Part shown: positions 54,197-64,000 of the stretch, one piece after another | Layout: each line of letters starts with the position of its first letter | Position numbering within the stretch: position 1 is the first letter of the stretch | Source: Streptococcus parasanguinis | GTDB taxonomy: Bacteria > Bacillota > Bacilli > Lactobacillales > Streptococcaceae | Length of the DNA: 64,000 bases | Direction: 5' to 3' | NCBI RefSeq assembly: GCF_032163505.1 | Contig: NZ_CP134147.1 | Location: 62,001 to 126,000 of the forward strand | Translations under genes and position numbers: made by a program | Notes under the pieces: model-generated | What the model was told of the DNA's origin: nothing | Databases searched by the model: none | The model's input: only the letters and a program-made list of their open reading frames with translations

Positions 54197-55555
54197 ATGA
54201 AAAAAGTTTTATCTGCTGATGTGTTGAGTCCAATTTTGGCTTATATGCGTTTGGATGCGCCCCATAAAATGATCTTGGAGTCAATTCCTCGTGAAAAAGA
54301 GAATGCGCGTTTTTCAATTGTAGCCTATCGGCCGGTCAGTGAAGTCAAGTTTGAAAATGGCGTCCTCTATAACAATGATCAAATTGTTAAAGAAGATCCT
54401 TTGGACTTTTTGAATCGCATCACGGTCAAAACGAAAACTTCCGAAGAGCTTCCTTTTAACGGTGGGGCGATTGGATTTGTCGGCTATGACTTGATTGGTC
54501 TCTATGAGAACATTGGTTCCATTCCTGAAGATACGATCGGCACACCAGATCTTCACTTTTTCTTATATGAAAGCTATGTGATTTTTGATCACAAAAAGGA
54601 AAAGGTCTATGTGGTGGAAGAGAACCTCTATAGTGGACGAAGTGAAGCAGAGCAAGCGTCGAGCTTGGAGCAAGTATTAGCACAATTGGCAAGACCTGCA
54701 AAAGAAGAGTTTCAGGACAAGGATCTGCATGCACTTCATTTCCACAATCATTTGGAGCAAAAAGAGTTTGAGGAAATGGTGGCCCTAGCCCGGGACTATA
54801 TTCGAAAAGGGGATATGTTCCAATGCGTGCTCAGTCAACGTTTTTCAGCTGATTTTTCAGGAAAACCGCTAGATTATTACCGCAATTTGCGCGTGACCAA
54901 TCCTTCGAATTATCTCTACTTTTATGATTTTGGGGAGTACCAAATTATCGGTGCTAGTCCAGAAAGTCTGGTGTCGGTCAAGGATCGAGTGGTGACAACC
55001 AATCCCATTGCTGGCACACGTCCCAGAGGGATCGATGAAGAGACTGATCGGCAATTGTCAGCTGATTTGGCAGGGGATCCAAAAGAAGTCGCAGAACACC
55101 GGATGTTGGTGGATCTAGGGCGAAACGATATTGGGCGTATCGCTCAAAATGGGTCAGTTGAAGTGACCAAATATATGGAAGTGGAATTCTTTCGTTATGT
55201 CATGCACCTGACGAGTGTGGTCAAGGGGCAATTACTTCCTGGACTAGCCTCTATTGAGGCTCTGAAGGCAACTCTTCCAGCTGGGACCGTTTCGGGTGCT
55301 CCCAAGATTCGAGCCATGAAGCGAATCTATGAGGCAGAAAAAGAGAAACGCGGGGTCTATGCGGGGGCTATTGGCTATCTCTCTGTGACGGGGGATCTTG
55401 ATTTTGCTATTGCGATTCGAACCATGATCCTCAAAAATAAGAAGGCTTATGTGCAGGCCGGAGCAGGAATCGTTTATGATTCGATCGCTGAAAATGAATA
55501 CCAAGAAACCGTCAATAAGGCAAAATCGATGACAAGGATTGGAGAAGAAGGATGA
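54197..55555 (+). CDS. trpE: anthranilate synthase component I
   Basis: TrpE makes anthranilate from chorismate with ammonia supplied by TrpG. The 452-residue product has an ILES segment early on, in line with the tryptophan feedback site (L-L-E-S type), and the chorismate-binding core: [37 protein letters not shown] and [10 protein letters not shown]. The gene is first in the operon; its stop overlaps trpGD by 4 bp (ATGA). Confidence 0.96.
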   Translation: MKKVLSADVLSPILAYMRLDAPHKMILESIPREKENARFSIVAYRPVSEVKFENGVLYNNDQIVKEDPLDFLNRITVKTKTSEELPFNGGAIGFVGYDLIGLYENIGSIPEDTIGTPDLHFFLYESYVIFDHKKEKVYVVEENLYSGRSEAEQASSLEQVLAQLARPAKEEFQDKDLHALHFHNHLEQKEFEEMVALARDYIRKGDMFQCVLSQRFSADFSGKPLDYYRNLRVTNPSNYLYFYDFGEYQIIGASPESLVSVKDRVVTTNPIAGTRPRGIDEETDRQLSADLAGDPKEVAEHRMLVDLGRNDIGRIAQNGSVEVTKYMEVEFFRYVMHLTSVVKGQLLPGLASIEALKATLPAGTVSGAPKIRAMKRIYEAEKEKRGVYAGAIGYLSVTGDLDFAIAIRTMILKNKKAYVQAGAGIVYDSIAENEYQETVNKAKSMTRIGEEG

Positions 55556-57126
55556 TTTTATTAGTAGATAATTACGATTCATTTACCTACAATTTAGCAC
55601 AGTATATCGGAAAATTTGATGAGGTCCAGGTGCTTCGAAATGATGATCCGGATTTGTACCAAGTTGCCCAAGAAGCAGATGCCTTGGTCTTTTCTCCAGG
55701 TCCAGGTTGGCCAAAGGACGCGGGCAAGATGGAGGAGATGATCCGAGATTTCGCAGGGGTCAAACCAATCTTGGGGATTTGCTTGGGGCATCAAGCGATT
55801 GCGGAAGTTTTTGGAGGGCGCTTGGGATTGGCACCGCAGGTCATGCATGGCAAACAAAGCCAGATCCAGCTAGAAGCTCCCTCTCCGCTATACGCGGGTG
55901 TCGCAAAAGAGGTCCCAGTCATGCGTTACCATTCGTTGACGATTGAAGACATGCCAGAGGATTTTGTCATTACCTCTCGGACGACGGATGATCAAGCCAT
56001 TATGGGGATTCAACACCGCAGCTTACCAATTTATGGTTTTCAATACCATCCAGAAAGTATCGGGACGCCAGATGGGCTCAAGACCATCGAAAATTTTGTC
56101 AAACTAGTCAAGGAGCGGAAGATGAAACAAGTGCTTGCAAAAGTAGCGGAAGGAATGGATCTAACTGGTGCAGAGTTAGAAGCTGCTATGGAGGAAGTCG
56201 TTGCTGGTCGTGCTTCAGAAGCACAGGTGACGGCCCTTCTTCTAGGTCTTAAAATGAAGGGAGAAACGGTTGAAGAGCGGACGGCTATTGCAAAAGTGAT
56301 GCAGGCCTATGCAGTCGCTATTCCTACAGAAGTTCAAGGAGCGATGGACAATTGTGGAACGGGGGGCGATCGTTCGTATAGTTTCAATATTTCAACAACA
56401 GCTGCCTTCGTCCTTGCTGGTGGTGGCATCAAGATGGCGAAACACGGAAATCGTTCGATCTCTTCCAAATCCGGTTCTGCGGATGTACTAGAAGCTCTAG
56501 GGATTAACCTTGATTTGGGTCCAGAAGACTTGGGACGAGTGTTTGAAAAGGCGGGAATTGTCTTCCTATTTGCCAAAAATCTGCATCCTGGCATGCGCTA
56601 TATTATGCCCGCTCGCTTGGCACTAGGGGTGCCGACAGTGATGAACTTAACTGGTCCTCTTATCAATCCGATTCCTCTAGAAACCCAGCTATTGGGAACC
56701 AGTCGTCCTGACATGCTAGAAAGTACGGCAGAGATTCTAAAGAATTTGGGTCGGAAACGCGCAGTGGTGGTGAGTGGCCCACAAGGTTTGGACGAGGCAG
56801 GCCTTGATGGCGCAACCCAGCTCGCTATTCTGGAAGATGGACAGGTTACTTTATCCAGTTTTCAACCAGAAGATATCGGAATGGAGCGCATTGAAATTGA
56901 TCAAGTACGAGGTGGAGACGCCAAACGCAATGCGGAAATTTTGCTCAGTGTCTTGAAGAATGAAGCGAGTCCCTTCTTAGAGGTGACGGTCTTAAATGCA
57001 GGCCTTGGTTTTTATGCCAACGGCAAGGTAGATTCTATCAAAGAGGGGATTGCCTTGGCACGTGAAGTGATTGCCAGTGGGGCCGCCCTTGAGAAATTGA
57101 GATTATTACAGGAGTATCAAAAATGA
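55552..57126 (+). CDS. trpGD: fused anthranilate synthase glutaminase / anthranilate phosphoribosyltransferase
   Basis: The 524-residue product joins TrpG (residues 1-188: GICLGHQ with catalytic C77, and HPES) directly to TrpD (from M191: [39 protein letters not shown]). In most streptococci these are two adjacent genes. Here the frame runs through [12 protein letters not shown] with no stop. An AGGAG (56111) lies 6 nt before the ATG of M191, so free TrpD could also be made from the internal start. TrpG gives ammonia to TrpE; TrpD attaches phosphoribose to anthranilate. It overlaps trpC by 4 bp. Confidence 0.93.
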   Translation: MILLVDNYDSFTYNLAQYIGKFDEVQVLRNDDPDLYQVAQEADALVFSPGPGWPKDAGKMEEMIRDFAGVKPILGICLGHQAIAEVFGGRLGLAPQVMHGKQSQIQLEAPSPLYAGVAKEVPVMRYHSLTIEDMPEDFVITSRTTDDQAIMGIQHRSLPIYGFQYHPESIGTPDGLKTIENFVKLVKERKMKQVLAKVAEGMDLTGAELEAAMEEVVAGRASEAQVTALLLGLKMKGETVEERTAIAKVMQAYAVAIPTEVQGAMDNCGTGGDRSYSFNISTTAAFVLAGGGIKMAKHGNRSISSKSGSADVLEALGINLDLGPEDLGRVFEKAGIVFLFAKNLHPGMRYIMPARLALGVPTVMNLTGPLINPIPLETQLLGTSRPDMLESTAEILKNLGRKRAVVVSGPQGLDEAGLDGATQLAILEDGQVTLSSFQPEDIGMERIEIDQVRGGDAKRNAEILLSVLKNEASPFLEVTVLNAGLGFYANGKVDSIKEGIALAREVIASGAALEKLRLLQEYQK

Positions 57127-57890
57127 GTCAAGAATTCTTGCCAAAGATTCTAAAGGAAAAGGCGCGTGAAGTGGCTGCGATGAAAGAAGAGGAACTCCAA
57201 CCTTTGCGCGAGACCTACCGCCTGTATGATTACCTAAAGAGTCATCCAGAAAAGCTTCAGGTCATTGCGGAAGTGAAAAAGGCTAGCCCGAGTCTGGGAG
57301 ATATTCATGTCGATGTGGATATCGTCGCGCAGGCTAAGACTTACGAAGAAAATGGGGCCGTGATGATTTCTGTCTTGACCGATCAAGTTTTTTTCAAGGG
57401 CAGTATCGAGTATCTCCGGGAAATATCTAGTCAAGTGCGTATTCCCACCCTCAATAAAGATTTTATTGTGGATGAAAAGCAAATAATTCGGGCACGAAAC
57501 GCAGGGGCGACCGTGATCTTGTTGATTGTTGCAGCCTTATCAGAGACTCGTCTGCAAGAGCTCTATGAGTTTGCGACCCATCTTGGCCTGGAGGTCTTGG
57601 TGGAGACCCATAATCTGACAGAACTAGAGGTCGCTCACCGGATTGGTGCTCAGATCATCGGGGTGAATAATCGCAACTTGGTGACCTTTGAGACTGATCT
57701 TCATACTAGCCTGGAATTGGCGACCAATTTTGAACAAGAACCGGTTTACATCTCTGAGTCTGCTATTTTCGCAGCAGCAGACGCGCGCATGCTGGCTCCT
57801 TATTTTAATGGCATTCTCGTTGGGACAGCCCTCATGAAGGCAGACAATGTGGCTGAAAAAGTAAAGGAGTTGCAGATTGACAAAGGTTAA
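57123..57890 (+). CDS. trpC: indole-3-glycerol phosphate synthase
   Basis: The 255-residue TIM barrel has the N-terminal [13 protein letters not shown] helix, [31 protein letters not shown] and SESAI motifs typical of TrpC. The catalytic lysines are in KKASPS and LNKDF. It overlaps trpGD by 4 bp and trpF by 14 bp. Confidence 0.96.
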   Translation: MSQEFLPKILKEKAREVAAMKEEELQPLRETYRLYDYLKSHPEKLQVIAEVKKASPSLGDIHVDVDIVAQAKTYEENGAVMISVLTDQVFFKGSIEYLREISSQVRIPTLNKDFIVDEKQIIRARNAGATVILLIVAALSETRLQELYEFATHLGLEVLVETHNLTELEVAHRIGAQIIGVNNRNLVTFETDLHTSLELATNFEQEPVYISESAIFAAADARMLAPYFNGILVGTALMKADNVAEKVKELQIDKG

Positions 57891-58464
57891 AATTTGCGGA
57901 TTGTCCACTCCGGAAGCTGTCCAGACAGCTGTTGAGGCCGGTGCGGACTACATTGGTTTTGTCTTTGCACCAAGCAAACGGCAAGTGACGCTGGAGCAAG
58001 CTCGGCAGTTGGCTACAGATATTCCAAAGAGGGTTCAAAAAGTCGGTGTTTTTGTATCACCACAAAGAGAAGAAGTGGAGCAAGCTTGCCAAGTTGTAGG
58101 GTTGGATCTGATACAAGTGCATGGGCCAATAGATGATACCATCTTGCAAGAGCTTCCCCAACAGACGATTCGTGCTGTTCAAGTGGGGAAAGATGCAGCT
58201 CTTCCTGAGACCAGTGCCGATTATCTGCTCTTTGATGCTCCTGTAGCAGGAAGTGGAGAGACTTTTAACTGGCAAGAACTCGAAAGTCAAAACGTTACAA
58301 AGCCCTTCTTTATTGCAGGAGGCTTGACGGAAGACAATGTAGCAGATGCCATTCGCTTCTTTCATCCTTATGCGGTGGATGTATCCAGTGGGGTCGAGAC
58401 AAATGGAATAAAAGATCAAGAAAAGATAAAACGATTTATAGAAAGGGTCAAGCATGGCATATAA
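57877..58464 (+). CDS. trpF: phosphoribosylanthranilate isomerase
   Basis: The 195-residue TIM barrel starts with TTG (57877), AAGGAG 7 nt upstream, giving [15 protein letters not shown], with the catalytic cysteine in KICG. Later come [16 protein letters not shown]-like IQVHGP and [14 protein letters not shown] (catalytic aspartate and phosphate loop). It overlaps trpC and trpB. Confidence 0.95.
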   Translation: MTKVKICGLSTPEAVQTAVEAGADYIGFVFAPSKRQVTLEQARQLATDIPKRVQKVGVFVSPQREEVEQACQVVGLDLIQVHGPIDDTILQELPQQTIRAVQVGKDAALPETSADYLLFDAPVAGSGETFNWQELESQNVTKPFFIAGGLTEDNVADAIRFFHPYAVDVSSGVETNGIKDQEKIKRFIERVKHGI

Positions 58465-59659
58465 ACAACCAGATAAAAACGGATTTTACGGGCGGTTCGG
58501 GGGACGATTTGTCCCTGAAACCTTGATGACAGCAGTTTTAGAATTAGAAGAAGCCTATAGAGAAAGTCAAGCAGATCCTTCTTTTCAAGCAGAATTGGAT
58601 CACCTTTTGAAACAATATGTCGGTCGGGAAACACCGCTCTATTACGCTAAGAATCTTACCAAGTATGTCGGCGGAGCCAAGATTTTTCTTAAAAGAGAAG
58701 ACCTCAACCACACAGGGGCTCATAAAATTAATAATGCCCTAGGACAGGTTTTGTTGGCACACCGGATGGGCAAAAAGAAGATCATCGCAGAAACAGGAGC
58801 TGGCCAGCACGGTGTTGCAACAGCAACAGCTGCTGCTTTATTTGATATGGAATGTACCATTTACATGGGGGAAGAAGATGTCAAACGCCAAGCCCTCAAT
58901 GTCTTTCGGATGGAGTTATTGGGCGCTAAGGTTCAATCAGTAACAGATGGTTCACGTGTTCTCAAGGATGCGGTCAATGCTGCCCTTAGAGCCTGGGTAG
59001 CAAATGTGGAGGATACCCACTATATCATGGGTTCTGCTCTAGGACCTCATCCATTCCCAGAGATTGTCCGTGATTTTCAAAGTGTCATCGGTCGAGAAGC
59101 CAAACGCCAATTTGCAGAGCAAAATGATGGTGCATTACCAAATGCAGTTTTAGCCTGTGTAGGAGGCGGATCGAACGCCATTGGCCTCTTTTATCCTTTT
59201 GTTGAAGATACATCTGTTGCCATGTATGGGGCAGAAGCTGCTGGGCTTGGAGTAGATACAGACCAGCATGCAGCAACCTTGACCAAGGGGCGTCCGGGAG
59301 TCCTTCACGGTGCCTTGATGGATGTTTTACAGGATGCCCATGGACAGATTTTAGAAGCCTTCTCGATTTCAGCAGGTCTCGATTATCCTGGGATTGGGCC
59401 AGAGCATTCTTATTTCCATGATATCAAGCGGGCAACCTATGTGCCTGTGGCAGACCAAGAAGCCCTAGAAGCCTTTCAATTGCTTTCAAAAGTAGAAGGA
59501 ATCATTCCAGCTCTGGAATCGAGCCATGCTATCGCCTATGCAGTGAAATTGGCCAAGGAGATGGGGCCTGAAAAATCCATGATCGTTTGCTTATCAGGTC
59601 GTGGGGATAAAGATGTGGTACAAGTCAAAGACCGCCTAGAACAAGAGAGAGGAGAGTAA
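58454..59659 (+). CDS. trpB: tryptophan synthase beta subunit
   Basis: The 401-residue PLP enzyme has the cofactor lysine in [13 protein letters not shown], the phosphate loop GGGSNAIG, the COMM region [13 protein letters not shown] and the C-terminal SGRGDKD. It joins indole with serine and forms an alpha2beta2 complex with TrpA. The start overlaps trpF by 11 bp. Confidence 0.97.
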   Translation: MAYKQPDKNGFYGRFGGRFVPETLMTAVLELEEAYRESQADPSFQAELDHLLKQYVGRETPLYYAKNLTKYVGGAKIFLKREDLNHTGAHKINNALGQVLLAHRMGKKKIIAETGAGQHGVATATAAALFDMECTIYMGEEDVKRQALNVFRMELLGAKVQSVTDGSRVLKDAVNAALRAWVANVEDTHYIMGSALGPHPFPEIVRDFQSVIGREAKRQFAEQNDGALPNAVLACVGGGSNAIGLFYPFVEDTSVAMYGAEAAGLGVDTDQHAATLTKGRPGVLHGALMDVLQDAHGQILEAFSISAGLDYPGIGPEHSYFHDIKRATYVPVADQEALEAFQLLSKVEGIIPALESSHAIAYAVKLAKEMGPEKSMIVCLSGRGDKDVVQVKDRLEQERGE

Positions 59660-59660
59660 G

Positions 59661-60437
59661 ATGGGAAAGACCTTAACAGAGCATTTACAAAAGCTGAAAG
59701 ACCAGCAGCAAGGAATCTTTGTTCCTTATATTATGGCAGGAGATCATGAAAAAGGCTTAGCAGGTTTGCAGGAAACCATCCAATTTTTGGAGGAGCTTGG
59801 TGTCTCAGCTATTGAGGTTGGCATTCCTTTTTCAGATCCGGTGGCAGATGGCCCTGTGATTGAAGAGGCGGGGCTACGAAGTTTAGCCCATGGGACGACA
59901 ACAGAGGAACTGGTGCAAACGATCCAGCGTCTGGAGACAAGTGTTCCTTTGGTCATCATGACCTATTTCAACCTCTTGTTCCAATATGGGCTCGAAAACT
60001 TCTTTAGAGATGTAGAAGGAACAGCGGTCAAGGGAGTGATTATTCCGGATCTTCCTCATGAGCATGCGGATCTGGTAGAGCCTCTATTAGTGGATAAAGA
60101 CATCGCTTTGGTGCCGCTAGTGAGCTTAACCACAGGAATCGAGCGCCAGAAGAAATTGATCCAAGATGCAGAAGGATTTATCTATGCCGTTGCCGTCAAT
60201 GGAGTGACGGGGAAAGCTGGTAGCTATCGAGATGATTTGGATCACCACTTGGCCCAATTACATGAAATAGCGTCTATTCCTGTTTTAACAGGTTTTGGAG
60301 TTTCCAGCATGGAGGATGTTCACCGTTTCAACAAGGTCTCAGATGGGGTTATTGTGGGGTCCAAAATCGTTAAGGCTCTCCACCAAGGGGAGACAGACGC
60401 CATTGCTCGTTTTATTTCTCAAGCAGTGAAGGGTTAG
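59661..60437 (+). CDS. trpA: tryptophan synthase alpha subunit
   Basis: The 258-residue TIM barrel has the catalytic glutamate in [15 protein letters not shown] and the aspartate after it, [17 protein letters not shown] and GFGVSS. It cleaves indole-3-glycerol phosphate and passes indole to TrpB. Last gene of the operon, followed by a terminator. Confidence 0.97.
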   Translation: MGKTLTEHLQKLKDQQQGIFVPYIMAGDHEKGLAGLQETIQFLEELGVSAIEVGIPFSDPVADGPVIEEAGLRSLAHGTTTEELVQTIQRLETSVPLVIMTYFNLLFQYGLENFFRDVEGTAVKGVIIPDLPHEHADLVEPLLVDKDIALVPLVSLTTGIERQKKLIQDAEGFIYAVAVNGVTGKAGSYRDDLDHHLAQLHEIASIPVLTGFGVSSMEDVHRFNKVSDGVIVGSKIVKALHQGETDAIARFISQAVKG

Positions 60438-60459
60438 AAGCTTCATTCCATTCATCATC

Positions 60460-60488
60460 AGCTTGATTCTCCTAGATCAAGCTCTTTG
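60460..60488 (+). terminator. trp operon terminator
   Basis: AGCTTGAT / ATCAAGCT perfect stem, 8-nt loop, followed by CTTTGTCT; a short T-run only. Confidence 0.7.
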
Positions 60489-60508
60489 TCTACTATTTTA
60501 AACATTCC

Positions 60509-60547
60509 CCTCGTTGGTCTTTACAAACGAGGCTTTCTCGTTACAAT
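60509..60547 (+). promoter_or_regulatory. fucosidase promoter with inverted repeat
   Basis: TTTACA (60520-60525), 16 bp, TACAAT (60542-60547). The inverted repeat CCTCGTT-N10-AACGAGG (60509-60532) spans the -35 and is placed like a repressor operator. Confidence 0.6.
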
Positions 60548-60578
60548 AGAGGTAGTAACAAGAAAAGAGGAGAAGAGA

Positions 60579-62042
60579 ATGATAAGCCTTGAAGAGATTG
60601 ATCAAGTCATCCAGTCAGGTCCTTTTGAACCCACCTGGGACTCTCTTAGCCATCAAGTCTGTCCGGATTGGTATCGGGATGCCAAATTTGGAATGTTTAT
60701 CCACTGGGGTGTCTACAGTGTACCTGCCTTTGGTTCAGAATGGTATTCGCGAAATATGTATATACAAGGGAATCCTTGTTATGACTATCATCGAGAGCAT
60801 TTTGGAGACCAGGCCGGCTTTGGCTACAAGGATCTCATTCCTCTTTTTACAGCCGATCGCTTTGATCCGGCATCTTGGCTAGATCTCTTTCAAAAAGCGG
60901 GAGCCCAGTATCTTTTTCCAGTTGCGGAGCACCACGATGGTTTTCAGATGTATGCCTCTACTCTCTCGCCTTATAATAGCTTAGAAATGGGGCCGAGACG
61001 AGATGTCTTAGGAGAGCTGAGGGAGGAAGCAGAAAAACGTGGTCTGCACTTTTGTACGTCTTCTCACCGGGCAGAACACCAGTTTTTCTTTTCACATGGC
61101 AAGGAATTCACTAGTGACATTCCGCAAGAAGTCCCAAGAGACAGCCTTTATTGGCCAGCGGAGCCAGAGCCCAAGGATCATTTTGATCTGACTTCTAAGC
61201 CTTATCCAAGTAAAGAATTCTTGGAAGATTGGCTGTTGCGAACCTGTGAACTGGTGCGGGACTACCAACCAGAGCTCCTATATTTTGACTGGTGGATCCA
61301 GCATGAGAGTTTCCGTCCCTACTTGATGCGCTTTTTGGCTTATTATTACAATCTAGCAGCACAAGAGGATCGCAAGGTGGCTGTTTGTTACAAACAGGAC
61401 GCCCTCCCTTTCGGTTCAGGAATCGTTGAGATGGAGCGGGGAGGATACGGAGAGACGCAAGCCTTTCCGTGGCAAATGGATACCGCGATCGCCCGTAATT
61501 CTTGGTGTTATACCCAGGATCTAGCCTACAAGACCAGTAAGGAATTGCTACAAAATTTAGTTGATGTTGTGGCCAAAAATGGCAATCTTCTGCTCAATAT
61601 TGGACCCAAAGCAGATGGCACGATCCCTGAGCAAGACCAAGACATCCTCACAGAGATCGGGGACTGGCTGGCGGTAAATGGAGAAGCCATTTATCAGAGT
61701 CGGCCTTGGCGGGTGTCATCAGACGGACCGACCGAGGCCCAGGAAGGTTCCTTTTCAGACGGGCAAGCGCCACTCTATACCAACCAAGATTTCCGCTATA
61801 CCATGCGTGATGGCTTTCTTTATGCCATCCAGCTGGAACCAAGTGGAAGGGCAGAAGAGCTGACCTTGCCATCTCTCGCCTATGATCTCAAGCAACCGAG
61901 AATTCTTCATGCGCGCATTCAAAAGCTAGAGCTCCTTGGAGAAAGCCAGCCCCTTTCTTGGAGCCAAGATGAGACAGGGCTTCATCTTCAGTTACCAGCT
62001 TGCAGCAAAAAACAACCGCGTGTTTTACGCCTCAGCTTTTAG
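60579..62042 (+). CDS. alpha-L-fucosidase, GH29 family
   Basis: The 487-residue protein has GH29 motifs FGMFIHWGVYSVPAFGSEWY, PVAEHHDGF, LYFDWW (nucleophile aspartate) and KNGNLLLNIGPKADG, followed by a small beta domain. It has no signal peptide or sortase motif, so it acts inside the cell on imported fucosyl sugars. The conserved start at 60579 has AAGAGGAGAAGAG; the in-frame ATG 93 bp earlier lies upstream of the promoter -10. The gene stands alone; no transporter is adjacent. Confidence 0.92.
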   Translation: MISLEEIDQVIQSGPFEPTWDSLSHQVCPDWYRDAKFGMFIHWGVYSVPAFGSEWYSRNMYIQGNPCYDYHREHFGDQAGFGYKDLIPLFTADRFDPASWLDLFQKAGAQYLFPVAEHHDGFQMYASTLSPYNSLEMGPRRDVLGELREEAEKRGLHFCTSSHRAEHQFFFSHGKEFTSDIPQEVPRDSLYWPAEPEPKDHFDLTSKPYPSKEFLEDWLLRTCELVRDYQPELLYFDWWIQHESFRPYLMRFLAYYYNLAAQEDRKVAVCYKQDALPFGSGIVEMERGGYGETQAFPWQMDTAIARNSWCYTQDLAYKTSKELLQNLVDVVAKNGNLLLNIGPKADGTIPEQDQDILTEIGDWLAVNGEAIYQSRPWRVSSDGPTEAQEGSFSDGQAPLYTNQDFRYTMRDGFLYAIQLEPSGRAEELTLPSLAYDLKQPRILHARIQKLELLGESQPLSWSQDETGLHLQLPACSKKQPRVLRLSF

Positions 62043-62123
62043 TTTTCTTGAAGCTTTCTATAAGGAATCGTTTAGGTTTCTCTTGTATACTGTACTCATC
62101 CAATAAGAAATGAGGTACAGAAA

Positions 62124-62195
62124 ATGAAAATCTCAGTTAATTATCCAAAACGCTTTAAGAAATTGCCACAACAAGGTTCTTGTTACGGCGAATAA
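62124..62195 (+). CDS. candidate 23-residue cysteine peptide
   Basis: A 24-codon frame with ATG at 62124 and TGAGGT at 8 nt, coding for a basic peptide (KRFKK in the middle) ending QQGSCYGE. A TTGTATACT -10-like box (62084-62091) lies upstream, and a perfect GAAA-loop terminator (62235-62260) follows. The gene is therefore a compact transcription unit between the fucosidase and polA genes. Peptides of this size with one Cys near the end can be signalling peptides or precursors, but no partner gene is near. It may also be a leader or regulatory RNA. Not proven to be translated. Confidence 0.5.
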   Translation: MKISVNYPKRFKKLPQQGSCYGE

Positions 62196-62234
62196 ACACT
62201 TCTCTTCATTTTTCATAAGAAACTCCTAAAGAAG

Positions 62235-62260
62235 GCTCTACCCGAAAGGGTAGAGTTTTT
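62235..62260 (+). terminator. terminator of the small peptide gene
   Basis: CTCTACCC-GAAA-GGGTAGAG stem followed by TTTTT. Confidence 0.92.
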
Positions 62261-62284
62261 ATGTACCAGAGACCTTGTGATTCG

Positions 62285-62293
62285 TGGTATAAT
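62285..62293 (+). promoter_or_regulatory. extended -10 promoter of polA
   Basis: TGGTATAAT ends 6 nt before the polA ATG at 62300. No -35 needed or seen. Predicts a leaderless transcript. Confidence 0.7.
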
Positions 62294-62299
62294 AGGCCT

Positions 62300-64000
62300 A
62301 TGGAAAAAAAGAATAAATTACTACTCATCGACGGGTCTTCCGTCGCTTTTCGTGCCTTTTTCGCACTCTATAATCAAATTGATCGCTTCAAAAATGCCAA
62401 TGGTTTGCATACCAATGCGGTTTATGGCTTTAACCTCATGTTGAGCCATCTCTTGGAGCGCATCCAACCGACCCATGTCCTCGTTGCTTTTGATGCAGGA
62501 AAGACGACCTTTCGGACGGAGATGTATGCCGACTACAAAGGGGGCCGTGCAAAAACTCCAGATGAGTTCCGTGAGCAGTTTCCTTTCATTCGTGAGCAAT
62601 TAGATCATTTGGGAATCCGCCATTATGAGCTGGCCCAGTATGAAGCGGATGATATTATTGGAACGCTAGATAAGATGGCAGAAACTACCTCGGTGCCATT
62701 TGATGTGACCATTGTCTCTGGGGACAAGGATTTGATCCAGCTGACAGATGACAATACGGTAGTTGAAATCTCTAAAAAAGGGGTAGCGGAGTTTGAGGAA
62801 TTCACTCCAGCCTATCTGAAAGAAAAGATGGGGCTGACACCAGAGCAATTTATCGACCTCAAGGCCTTGATGGGAGATAAGTCGGATAATATCCCAGGTG
62901 TCACCAAAATCGGAGAAAAGACCGGGATCAAACTACTCCTAGAGTACGGGTCTCTCGATGGTATTTACGAGCATATCGACGAGATGAAGGCTTCTAAGAT
63001 GAAGGAAAACCTCATCAACGACAAGGAGCAGGCCTACCTATCCAAGACTCTTGCGACCATCGAGACCGATGCACCTATTGAAATTGGCCTGGACGATATC
63101 ACCTATACGGGCCCTCATCTAGAAAATCTCGCCAAGTTTTATGAGGAGATGGGCTTCAAGCAACTCCGTCAGGCCTTGGATCTCAGTGGAGAAGAAGCGG
63201 CTCCTGTAGCTATTGACTATACAGAAGTCGAGCAAGTCACTTCAGATATGCTCACGGAAGATAGTTTCTTCCATTTTGAGATTTTTGGGGACAATTACCA
63301 TACGGAACCCATCATCGGTTTCGCATGGGGGACCAAAGGTCAGCTCTACGCGAGTACAGATACTGGTCTTTTACAAACACCGATTTTCAAAGAATTTCTC
63401 GAAAAAACGCCCCTCAAGGTCTATGACTTCAAACGGGCCAAGGTCTTGCTCAGCCACTTGGGCATTCCCCTTCAAAATCCCGCGTTTGACAGTCGATTGG
63501 CTAAGTATCTCTTGTCGACCGTAGAGGACAATGAAATTTCAACCATTGCGAGTCTCTATAGTCAGATTGCGCTGCCGCTGGACGAAGTCGTTTATGGCAA
63601 GGGAGCCAAAAAAGCTATCCCAGAAAAGGCGGTCCTATTAGAACATTTGGCACGGAAAGTCGCTGTTCTACTGGATACCGAAGAGCCCATGGTGGAACAG
63701 TTGCAAGCCCATGACCAGCTGGATTTGCTCTATGATATGGAGCAACCACTAGCAGCTGTTTTGGCCAAGATGGAAATCGCGGGGATCAAGGTAGAGCGCC
63801 AGACCCTAGAAGACATGCAGGTGGAAAACGAAGTGGTTTTGGAGCGCTTGACCCAAGAAATCTACGAGCTTGCAGGAGAAGAGTTCAACATCAATTCTCC
63901 AAAACAATTGGGCGTCATCCTCTTTGAAAAATTGGAACTCCCTCTTGAATATACTAAGAAAACCAAAACCGGCTATTCAACAGCCGTTGATGTCTTGGAA
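62300..64000 (+). CDS. polA: DNA polymerase I, 3' end outside window
   Basis: PolA fills gaps and removes RNA primers. The visible 567 residues begin MEKKNKLLLIDGSS and include the 5'-3' exonuclease (FEN) domain: VAFDAGKTTFR, YEADDIIGT, SGDKDLIQL and GDKSDNIPG with the metal aspartates. Then comes a degenerate 3'-5' exonuclease-like domain (FFHFEIF-, KVYDFKRAK-type strands lacking the DxE catalytic residues) and the beginning of the polymerase domain (INSPKQLGVILFEKL). The frame is open to the window end. No ribosome site precedes the ATG. Confidence 0.96.
   Translation, partial: MEKKNKLLLIDGSSVAFRAFFALYNQIDRFKNANGLHTNAVYGFNLMLSHLLERIQPTHVLVAFDAGKTTFRTEMYADYKGGRAKTPDEFREQFPFIREQLDHLGIRHYELAQYEADDIIGTLDKMAETTSVPFDVTIVSGDKDLIQLTDDNTVVEISKKGVAEFEEFTPAYLKEKMGLTPEQFIDLKALMGDKSDNIPGVTKIGEKTGIKLLLEYGSLDGIYEHIDEMKASKMKENLINDKEQAYLSKTLATIETDAPIEIGLDDITYTGPHLENLAKFYEEMGFKQLRQALDLSGEEAAPVAIDYTEVEQVTSDMLTEDSFFHFEIFGDNYHTEPIIGFAWGTKGQLYASTDTGLLQTPIFKEFLEKTPLKVYDFKRAKVLLSHLGIPLQNPAFDSRLAKYLLSTVEDNEISTIASLYSQIALPLDEVVYGKGAKKAIPEKAVLLEHLARKVAVLLDTEEPMVEQLQAHDQLDLLYDMEQPLAAVLAKMEIAGIKVERQTLEDMQVENEVVLERLTQEIYELAGEEFNINSPKQLGVILFEKLELPLEYTKKTKTGYSTAVDVLE

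Overview
The window reads as chromosomal DNA of an oral Streptococcus of the mitis/sanguinis/parasanguinis type. Grounds: gene content (ruvB next to a low-molecular-weight tyrosine phosphatase, a MORN protein and an OatA-like acyltransferase; the pneumococcal-type nan operon without sialidases; a V-type ATPase; a T-box-controlled trp operon; polA), strong AGGAGG ribosome sites, extended -10 promoters, cre and WalR boxes, and CiaR-type small RNAs. The species assignment is an inference.

Layout. 1-5110: partial lipoprotein, ruvB, a nucleotidyltransferase-fold gene, phosphatase, MORN protein, cell-wall acyltransferase. 5160-11430: adhE behind a promoter loaded with cre and Rex-like sites, an unrecognised three-gene operon of small helical proteins, a zinc alcohol dehydrogenase and a small membrane protein, the latter two with cre sites on their promoters. 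11467-19607: sialic acid operon (nanE, ABC transporter satABC, yhcH-like, yesL-like, nanA, nanK) ended by terminators against the convergent RpiR regulator. 19837-29283: V-type ATPase operon (H/I/K/E/C/F, a GNAT acetyltransferase, A/B/D); the K subunit keeps all the Na+ ligands known from Enterococcus hirae. 29320-31871: LysM protein with a WalR box, and an MFS transporter.

31872-42900 is an accessory region, AT-rich from about 33.6 kb: two tandem CiaR-type small RNA genes, a structured dispersed repeat, an SdpR/SdpI pair with two palindromic operators, a large RloC-like zinc-hook ATPase that may be an anticodon nuclease, an ABC-2 exporter flanked by two diverged copies of the same gene end, and a decayed cluster (TMEM175 stub, K+ channel, frameshifted DUF389 gene).

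42900-64000 returns to housekeeping genes: rpmG/rpmF, ilvD, a uracil permease behind a PyrR-type attenuator, a MIP18-family Fe-S factor, hisS, thrC, a MATE pump with a HAD phosphatase, a third CiaR-type small RNA, a MarR/DUF1304 pair, the trp operon trpE-G/D-C-F-B-A with a Trp T-box and a fused trpGD, an alpha-L-fucosidase, a 23-codon cysteine peptide gene with its own terminator, and polA, cut by the window edge. ruvB and polA both have an extended -10 box ending 6-7 nt before the ATG, so both mRNAs are predicted to be leaderless.
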